From Candidatus Omnitrophota bacterium (GTDB lineage Bacteria > Omnitrophota > Gorgyraeia > Gygaellales > Profunditerraquicolaceae), in the NCBI GenBank assembly GCA_026387555.1, contig JAPLLM010000019.1, positions 1 to 11,798 of the forward strand: a DNA stretch of 11,798 nt, written 5' to 3'. Position numbers and translations under genes: made by a program. The notes below the pieces were generated by a model. That model did not search any database and was not told the DNA's origin. It saw nothing but the letters and a program-made list of their open reading frames with translations. Positions 7,324-11,798 of the stretch are shown here, one piece after another (position 1 is the first letter of the stretch; each line of letters opens with the position of its first letter).

Positions 7324-7611
7324 TTATATTCTTGGGTCGTATCTTCCCCAGAAAATAATCCTTCCTATGTCATAGGCTGTCCAGGTAATGACCGGTATCG
7401 TCGGAGGAAGCGATATATTAGTCCCGACTAAAACCGCGATCTTGTTTACCCGGCGGATAGCGGCGATGGCGATGAGAAAAAGAATCGTGTGAATTCCGTA
7501 GACCGGCAGTATGCCGATAAATACCCCGATCGCAATTCCCAGCGCGATCTCATGCGGGGTATTGTTCATACGGAGAATCTTAACGATAATCTTCTTAAGC
7601 TTCCACTTCAT
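7324..7611 (-). CDS. DUF2062 membrane protein, truncated by an apparent frameshift
   Basis: The intact reading frame gives 95 residues that match the first two thirds of DUF2062: a basic amphipathic start, then HEIALGIAIGVFIGILPVYGIH (about 20-41, family core A-x-G-x-A-x-G-x-F-x-G-x-x-P-x-x-G), a helix ending in RRVNKIAVLVGT, then the Pro-rich LPPTIPVITWTAYDIG. The family usually runs to 150-180 residues with one more helix and a basic tail. Here TAA comes early, and the rest is found in another frame just downstream. DUF2062 proteins are small inner-membrane proteins of unknown function, often found with lipid or glycan genes. The start lies four bases after the stop of the DUF3108-like gene. 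Confidence 0.75.
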   Translation of the reverse strand: MKWKLKKIIVKILRMNNTPHEIALGIAIGVFIGILPVYGIHTILFLIAIAAIRRVNKIAVLVGTNISLPPTIPVITWTAYDIGRIIFWGRYDPRI

Positions 7612-7615
7612 AAGT

Positions 7616-8293
7616 TTATTTATCCTGCCCGGCGGAACGCTTACTCATCACTAAAGCGTAAGGAATACCCCCCAGTCCTTTGATCTTAACCGGCAGGCGC
7701 AGGCTATCGGCGCTGATCCAGATCTCAAACTTTGCAGGGGTGCTGGTAAAATGATACGCCTTAAATCTGCCCGCAGGCACACTTATATCCTCGATAGAGG
7801 CCAATTGCACCTTGAATTCTTGAGGGAGCCTTATCTCGGTTGACCAACCGATCTTCAAATCTTTTCCCGAACGCAGAGAGAACGGAACAAGTATAGCGTT
7901 ATGTATAGGCCCGCTAGCGTTAAATTTATACTCCTGAACCTTTTTTCCTTTTTTAAACTTAGTAATAAATAACTTATGCTCGTCCTGCCTGTAATCCTCG
8001 GTCAGGAATTCTTGCCCGAACCAATCCGAAATATCCCGCTCCACCCATACGGGAAGGCCAGTTTTGGGGTCGCTGTAGATCTTCTCCGTATCTTTAAAAC
8101 CAGCGACCTGCGTTTCAAATATAGTAAGATTTACAATCTTGCCGCGGTATTCTATCTGGCCGTAATCCAGGAATACGGAAGTACCTATCGGCGATATATC
8201 GTAAGTAATGGTTTCTTGGGCAGGCCTTTGCGCCCAGGCGGGCGTGATTAATACGCAGAATAAGATTCCCAGCAATAAATAGCAATTCTTCAT
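7616..8293 (-). CDS. Exported DUF3108-like protein
   Basis: A 225-residue protein with a signal peptide (hydrophobic core 5-18, probable cleavage after A-W-A at 21) and no further membrane segment, so it should be periplasmic or outer-membrane associated. The mature chain is beta-rich. The segment VPAGRFKAYHF (about 172-182), followed by FEIWISADSLRLPVKIKG, is the typical end of DUF3108-type domains, and the first part (ETITYDISPIGTSVF) matches their opening strand. The family is thought to form a beta-barrel-like lipid-binding fold, but no function is established. It overlaps the DedA stop by four bases (ATGA), so the two are translationally coupled. The DUF assignment is from pattern recall and is moderately sure. 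Confidence 0.7.
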   Translation of the reverse strand: MKNCYLLLGILFCVLITPAWAQRPAQETITYDISPIGTSVFLDYGQIEYRGKIVNLTIFETQVAGFKDTEKIYSDPKTGLPVWVERDISDWFGQEFLTEDYRQDEHKLFITKFKKGKKVQEYKFNASGPIHNAILVPFSLRSGKDLKIGWSTEIRLPQEFKVQLASIEDISVPAGRFKAYHFTSTPAKFEIWISADSLRLPVKIKGLGGIPYALVMSKRSAGQDK

Positions 8294-8931
8294 TTCTTAT
8301 GCAAACGGTGTTTAAATAATTCGGCCGCTACGGGCAAGGCTGAAATTATGACTATCGCAAAAATCACCATTGAAAAGTTGTTCTTGACTAATTCGAGGTT
8401 ACCGAAATAAAATCCCGCAAAAACAAACAAGGCGACCCACAATATGCCTCCGGTGACGTTATAGATAAGGAATTTATAATAATTCATCTTCCCTATACCG
8501 GCAACAAAAGGCGCGAAGGTCCGGATTACCGGGATAAACCTCGCCAAGATTATGGTTTTTCCGCCGTGCTTCTCATAAAATTTATGGGTCTTCTCGATAT
8601 GCTCTTTTTTAATAAGATGGCGCGCGCCCTTAAGAAGGATCTTTTCTCCGAAAAACTTTCCGATGGCGTAATTGACCGTATCGCCGATTATGGCAGCGCC
8701 TATAAGTATAAGGAGCACCACGGAAAGACTGAATGCCCCTTTGGCGCAGAAGGCACCCAAAACGAAGAGAAGCGAATCTCCGGGCAAAAACGGCGTCACT
8801 ACCAATCCGGTCTCGGCAAAAATAATCGAGAAAAAGAGCAGATAGGACCAGCTCCCGAAAGACTTGATTATAAAATCAAGATGCTGATCCAGATGGAAAA
8901 CAAAATCAAAGATAGAGCCGATAAAACCCAT
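8290..8931 (-). CDS. DedA-family membrane protein
   Basis: A 213-residue polytopic inner-membrane protein of the DedA (SNARE-associated/VTT) family, at the family's usual length. Visible motifs: E40 in the first re-entrant region, PFLPGD (47-52), the GDTVNYAIGKFFG segment (83-95), the conserved arginines R131 and R137 in ARFIPVIRTFAPFVAG (130-145), and KFLIYNVTGGILW (153-165). E40, the PGD motif and the two arginines are those needed for activity in characterised DedA proteins. Some DedA members recycle undecaprenyl phosphate, and others handle phosphatidylethanolamine or affect proton-motive force. The gene follows the acyltransferase by five bases, with AAGGG inside the end of that gene as ribosome site. 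Confidence 0.92.
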   Translation of the reverse strand: MGFIGSIFDFVFHLDQHLDFIIKSFGSWSYLLFFSIIFAETGLVVTPFLPGDSLLFVLGAFCAKGAFSLSVVLLILIGAAIIGDTVNYAIGKFFGEKILLKGARHLIKKEHIEKTHKFYEKHGGKTIILARFIPVIRTFAPFVAGIGKMNYYKFLIYNVTGGILWVALFVFAGFYFGNLELVKNNFSMVIFAIVIISALPVAAELFKHRLHKK

Positions 8932-8936
8932 GACTA

Positions 8937-10058
8937 TTATCCCTTCTTAATATGCTCGAACTTTTCAGAAGCCAAAAACTTATGGTAGAAATTAAATATC
9001 GGCCTGTTGAACCTGCCGCAAGGCCGGGCATAAACGTACAGCGGGAGAAAATCAAACCCCAGCCGGCGCTTGATCTCGTAGCTTGACTGGCCGATTTCGT
9101 AAACAGCCATCTTGTTGGCAATACACCACTCCAAAAGCACTTTAAACCTTAAGTAATAAAAATTATACTCATGAGCCACGGAATAATCAAAACCCAAATA
9201 ATGATCAATAAAGTGGCTTCCCTTGACCAGGCACTGCGCAAAAGCAACCAGTCTCCCTTCATGCCTCCAAAGAAAACACTTATTACCGTCAGGCATACAC
9301 TCGGAAATGATCGCGAAATAATCCTCCGTTAATTCCTCAAACTCGATTTCGGAGTTTCGCATGGTCTGCAGATAAAGCCCGTGCATCTGAACGGATACCT
9401 CCCGGCTTATCGAATTGGTGATCTCCAGGTCAAAATGCGGATTATTCTTGATCTTCTTAAGTTTCCTCCGGAAACCTTCGCGCGAAACAGGGCTAAGGCC
9501 CTTCAAATACTCTTCAAAGCTATTGAACGTGATATCCATCAGCGCGATAGGCAGGCTTTCTGACCGCCGGAAACCTTTTAGAAGAAGAGGCCGCAAAAGC
9601 CCGTCATAAGAAGAATCGAAATCTTTAAAGGTAAGTGCCCGAGCCCTATTTTGCCTTGCCAATTCTTCCATAGCAGAGACAAAACAATCCAGGGCTTGCG
9701 GGTAATCCTGCTTTAAGCCTATCCTGCCTCTTGAGCTGACCGAGCCGCAAAATAATATTCTCGCGCTCAACAATCCGGGAAAGATCTTCTTTAAAAATTT
9801 TGTGACCCGTTTAAGCGGCCCCCGGACACCCATATCCAGTGGAAAATCCATCAGAAATAAATGCGCGCACGCGACAGGGATATCTTTATCATAAGCCATT
9901 AAATAAAAGAACTTGAACTGCTTAAGGCCTGCTTTATCGAGTGCGTAAAGAAAAGAATAGCCCTCCACTACAGCCGGAAATACACCCTCCCAATCCTTGC
10001 GGGGAAACTCTTCTATCTTGTTTGCGATCCTTACTTCCAATTTCGCTTCTTTATCCAT
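8937..10058 (-). CDS. FemAB/GNAT-fold acyltransferase (BioF2-like acetyltransferase domain)
   Basis: With ATG at 10056-10058 the product has 373 residues. It shows two GNAT-like halves. The N-terminal half has FYLMAYDKDIPVACAHLF (about 51-68). The C-terminal half, about 172-345, has KCFLWRHEGRLVAFAQCLVKG (260-280), HYLGFDYSVAHEYNFYYL (286-303) and the diagnostic YEIGQSSYEIKRRLGFDFLPLYVYAR region (320-345), as in Acetyltransf_6/FemAB-related proteins. These enzymes transfer amino-acyl or acyl groups to cell-wall precursors, sugars or lipid-linked glycans, and the exact substrate is unknown. An upstream ATG at 10121 would add 21 residues but would overlap the previous gene by 62 bases in a Trp/Arg-rich stretch. 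The inner ATG, one base after that gene's stop, fits the operon's spacing better. Confidence 0.78.
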   Translation of the reverse strand: MDKEAKLEVRIANKIEEFPRKDWEGVFPAVVEGYSFLYALDKAGLKQFKFFYLMAYDKDIPVACAHLFLMDFPLDMGVRGPLKRVTKFLKKIFPGLLSARILFCGSVSSRGRIGLKQDYPQALDCFVSAMEELARQNRARALTFKDFDSSYDGLLRPLLLKGFRRSESLPIALMDITFNSFEEYLKGLSPVSREGFRRKLKKIKNNPHFDLEITNSISREVSVQMHGLYLQTMRNSEIEFEELTEDYFAIISECMPDGNKCFLWRHEGRLVAFAQCLVKGSHFIDHYLGFDYSVAHEYNFYYLRFKVLLEWCIANKMAVYEIGQSSYEIKRRLGFDFLPLYVYARPCGRFNRPIFNFYHKFLASEKFEHIKKG

Positions 10059-10059
10059 A

Positions 10060-10440
10060 TTATCCCATTGCCACCAATACGATGCCCCCCACCACGCAAG
10101 CGATACCCGCCCAACGCGCAAGGCTTATCTTCTCTTTCAGGAATATGACCGAGGCAAACGCAATCATGATGTAGCGCATGCTATCCAAGGAAAATGCCAG
10201 ATTCAAATCCGCCTTTGTCAGTACGAACAACCAGATCAATAAAGAGATGCCGCTTAAGAAAAAACCAATCCATATGCGCCAGACCTTAGTCAATTGCCAG
10301 ACTAAATGCAGCGCCTTTTTTACGCTGTCGATATGCCAGTCGAACGAATCAATCGTCGACTTTAAAATCAGCTGATTTACCGTGTCGCAGAGATCAGTCA
10401 GGGCTATTAAACCGATAATCAAGAATATGTTAGCTTTCAT
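10060..10440 (-). CDS. Small four-helix transporter, SMR/EamA (ArnE/ArnF-like), second of a pair
   Basis: A 126-residue protein with four predicted helices: about 3-27, 56-75, 80-101 and 107-125. The C-terminal half (WLFVLTKADLNLAF, FLKEKISLARWAGIACVVGGIVLV) follows the SMR/EamA half-transporter pattern and closely recalls the ArnE/ArnF undecaprenyl-phosphate-aminoarabinose flippase subunits. Helix 1 carries TDLCDTVNQLILK, with D19 eight residues before K27, the same spacing as the essential E14 to K22 in EmrE. The gene overlaps the preceding paralogue by four bases (ATGA), which suggests a heterodimer. Its partners downstream encode an acyltransferase and DedA, so a lipid-linked substrate is more likely than drug efflux. 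This is inference. Confidence 0.8.
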   Translation of the reverse strand: MKANIFLIIGLIALTDLCDTVNQLILKSTIDSFDWHIDSVKKALHLVWQLTKVWRIWIGFFLSGISLLIWLFVLTKADLNLAFSLDSMRYIMIAFASVIFLKEKISLARWAGIACVVGGIVLVAMG

Positions 10441-10853
10441 GCGCGTTTTTCCTTATGCCGGGTGCTCGCGGAGACTAAAACTACCCCCACCAATATGCAG
10501 AATATGCCGTAACCGCGCAGGGCGGATATGCGTTCATGCAAAAAAATACTGCAGACCAGAGGAATAGTGACATAGCTGAAACTTGCTACCGGTACCGCAA
10601 CGCTTAAATCGATCTTGGAAAGTATGGTCGCCCAGGTGATAAATATTGCCAAAACAGTAATAAGCCCCACCCAGAGAAACGGCGAAGGCAAGACTGTTTT
10701 TAAAAACAAAAAGAATCCGCTGATATTCCCGGCATTTAGAAAATGCACCCCGGCTACGCTCTTTTTAAAACAGAATTGAGCGACCGTCTCCATCAAATCC
10801 GTGGAGATCAGGAAGATTAGAATCTTGAAAGTAAGGTTTCTTTTAACGATCAT
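10437..10853 (-). CDS. Small four-helix transporter, SMR/EamA (ArnE/ArnF-like), first of a pair
   Basis: A 138-residue protein with four predicted helices: about 9-31, 45-75, 80-108 and 113-130, and a basic C-terminal tail (RHKEKRA). It is paralogous to the following gene. Helix 1 carries TDLMETVAQFCFK, with E22 eight residues before K30, as E14 to K22 in EmrE. Helix 3-4 have VAVPVASFSYV and FLHERISALRGYGIFCILVGVVLV, typical of SMR and ArnE/F proteins. It probably forms an antiparallel or mixed dimer with the next gene's product in the inner membrane. There is no Shine-Dalgarno sequence in front of the ATG, and a promoter candidate ends only eight bases upstream, so this may be translated from a leaderless mRNA. 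The substrate is not known. Confidence 0.8.
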   Translation of the reverse strand: MIVKRNLTFKILIFLISTDLMETVAQFCFKKSVAGVHFLNAGNISGFFLFLKTVLPSPFLWVGLITVLAIFITWATILSKIDLSVAVPVASFSYVTIPLVCSIFLHERISALRGYGIFCILVGVVLVSASTRHKEKRA

Positions 10854-10861
10854 GGTAGGTT

Positions 10862-10889
10862 ATTATACCTTATTCGGCGCTCTATTCAA
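10862..10889 (-). promoter_or_regulatory. Promoter candidate giving a possibly leaderless transcript
   Basis: On the minus strand, -35 TTGAAT (10884-10889, four of six consensus bases) lies 16 bases before a perfect -10 TATAAT (10862-10867). Only eight bases (10854-10861) separate the -10 box from the ATG at 10851-10853, so transcription would begin at or next to the start codon. The intervening bases contain no Shine-Dalgarno sequence. The box lies in the 79-base gap after the small membrane-protein gene; I see nothing else convincing in that gap. Confidence 0.55.
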
Positions 10890-10932
10890 TAGCGAAGCTG
10901 GCAAGCTTAATACAACAATAAAGTATAGTCAC

Positions 10933-11085
10933 TTATAAACAAAATATAAAAATATTTGCTGCAAAATACAGGGAACCAATAATGAGCTCCTTTGGGCTAC
11001 CGGAATACGAAAACCTCATCAATCCGGAAATCAATAACATTAGTGAACCCAAAACCGCCACGACTTGATACGCGTTAATCTTCAT
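10933..11085 (-). CDS. Small two-helix membrane protein of unknown function
   Basis: A 50-residue protein with two hydrophobic segments (about 7-22 and 35-50) separated by a polar loop (RFSYSGSPKE). The C-terminus ends inside the second helix. The chosen ATG (11083-11085) has a good GGAGG at 11090-11094, four bases upstream, which lies within the 3' end of the preceding gene, and it overlaps that gene by 11 bases. An ATG further upstream (11118) would extend into the preceding gene and has no such site. I do not recognise a family. The tight overlap suggests joint expression, and perhaps interaction, with the preceding membrane protein. Confidence 0.6.
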   Translation of the reverse strand: MKINAYQVVAVLGSLMLLISGLMRFSYSGSPKELIIGSLYFAANIFIFCL

Positions 11086-11440
11086 GTATCCTCCGGTTAA
11101 ATATATAAACAACCACAAATAATCCTTCGGCGATAAGCGAGGCTAAGCCTATAGGCTCTAACCAGGCATCGGGTTCAGCCGGAATCAAGGGCAGGCCGAT
11201 GCTACGGCTTGCTATATAAAGCACGATTGACGCTATGGCAATAAATAATCCCAGATCCCAGCCCCATGCGCGGATGCGAAAAATGCCATATGCCGCGGCC
11301 AAAGCACCCAGGCCGTTAAAATAAAAAAACCACCCTTTATAGGCAGCCTCGGTAAAACTATCCGGGGCATCGATTACATGGATGAGCCCTGTAATTAAGA
11401 TTGTTATAACTCCTGCCCATAATAAGATTTTCTTTATCAT
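11075..11440 (-). CDS. Four-helix membrane protein of unknown function
   Basis: A 121-residue protein with four predicted helices (about 5-20, 37-56, 62-82 and 93-116). A conserved-looking pattern runs through it: GLIHVIDAP in the first segment, GALAAAYGIFRIRAWGWDLGLFIA (about 45-68), YIASRSIGLPLIP (about 75-87), then W-x-EPIGLASLIAE (93-105). I recall similar patterns in unnamed bacterial membrane proteins, but no function is attached. The gene follows the patatin-like gene by two bases, and its end contains the ribosome site of the next small gene. Confidence 0.7.
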   Translation of the reverse strand: MIKKILLWAGVITILITGLIHVIDAPDSFTEAAYKGWFFYFNGLGALAAAYGIFRIRAWGWDLGLFIAIASIVLYIASRSIGLPLIPAEPDAWLEPIGLASLIAEGLFVVVYIFNRRIHED

Positions 11441-11442
11441 TC

Positions 11443-11798
11443 CTAATTATTTTTGTTTATTCCGGGAGGCGCTTTCTTCCAATTATACCCTTTCGCTGCC
11501 TCTTCAAAGCCTAATTCAAAAAGCTCCCGCATTTCAATAGGATCAAAAAGTTCTTTTGCTTTCGATACGCGGTTTGCCGTGATATAGGCGAGATTAAAAT
11601 CGCCCCTGCCGCTCTTAGCGAATATATACAGCTGATAAAGGTCACCGACGCTTTGAGCGTTCGTAATAGCTTCAGCTGTGCGTTTAGCAATTGCCGATAT
11701 CCTATCCGGAACTTCTTTGTAACTGGGATCTACATAACCGTTCCGTATGACATAGATCAGATATTTGACCTTAGAGACATCCATAACTTTTTCTTTAA
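11443..11798 (-). CDS. Probable patatin-like phospholipase, C-terminal part only
   Basis: The reading frame is open from the window edge. The first in-window ATG (11784) has no Shine-Dalgarno sequence, and the codons before it are sense codons, so this is likely the 3' end of a longer gene. From the ATG, 113 residues remain. The pattern VKYLIYVIRNG, then AITNAQSVGDLYQLYIFAKSGRGDFNLAYI, then FDPIEMRELFELGFEEAAKGYNW-x-x-APPG resembles the C-terminal region of bacterial patatin-like phospholipases. That match is from memory of the family. The catalytic G-x-S-x-G and D-G motifs would lie upstream, outside the window. If it is instead a complete 113-residue protein, its function is unknown. It heads, in this window, a set of genes with two membrane proteins. 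Confidence 0.6.
   Translation of the reverse strand, partial: KEKVMDVSKVKYLIYVIRNGYVDPSYKEVPDRISAIAKRTAEAITNAQSVGDLYQLYIFAKSGRGDFNLAYITANRVSKAKELFDPIEMRELFELGFEEAAKGYNWKKAPPGINKNN

Noticed and set aside
7324..7360. Programmed -1 frameshift in the DUF2062 gene
   Set aside because: No slippery heptamer in the correct phase and no evident downstream stem-loop; mutation or assembly error explains it more simply.
10895..10908. Small inverted repeat (5-base stem, 4-base loop) between the small membrane-protein gene and the SMR pair, as a terminator
   Set aside because: The stem is too short and no T run follows on the minus strand.

Overview
This window reads as a piece of a Gram-negative (diderm) bacterial chromosome. 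It has a TolC-type outer-membrane channel, several signal peptides, and very compact operons with gaps of a few bases or ATGA overlaps. The gene mix (DUF47/PiT, AbrB-TolC-MacA-MacB, FemAB-like acyltransferase, DedA, DUF2062) and mid-range base composition would fit an uncultivated lineage such as Candidatus Omnitrophota. That placement is inference from gene content and cannot be proven here. Every gene I accept lies on the minus strand, so transcription runs from high to low coordinates. I see no RNA genes, insertion sequences, CRISPR arrays or clear terminators.

In transcription order, the window opens (11798-10933) with the C-terminal part of a probable patatin-like phospholipase whose 5' end lies outside. 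Two small membrane proteins of unknown function follow. A promoter candidate at 10862-10889, placed so close to its ATG that the mRNA may be leaderless, begins a tightly packed unit (10853-6541). This unit encodes two four-helix SMR/ArnE-F-like transporter halves, a FemAB/GNAT-fold acyltransferase, a DedA membrane protein, an exported DUF3108-like protein, a DUF2062 membrane protein that looks frameshifted, and a GNAT acetyltransferase. The shared theme is plausibly envelope or lipid-carrier chemistry.

A strong sigma70-type promoter (6495-6523) drives abrB-like, tolC-like, macA-like and macB-like genes (6456-1992), a tripartite export system with a small DNA-binding protein as first gene. Three exact tandem 9-bp repeats overlap the -10 box and the presumed transcription start, and look like an operator. 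The MacA-like adaptor has almost no alpha-hairpin, which is unusual for a partner of TolC.

A third promoter with a perfect -10 box (1952-1979) precedes a DUF47 (PhoU-like) gene and a PiT-type phosphate transporter, followed 15 bases later by the start of an exported protein, possibly an outer-membrane porin, which runs off the window.

Most of the window is recognisable housekeeping or accessory envelope biology. I did not find a clearly new system. The most interesting points are the 9-bp repeat operator, the hairpin-poor adaptor, the paired SMR genes with acidic TM1 residues beside lipid/acyl-transfer genes, the possible leaderless promoter and the broken DUF2062 gene.
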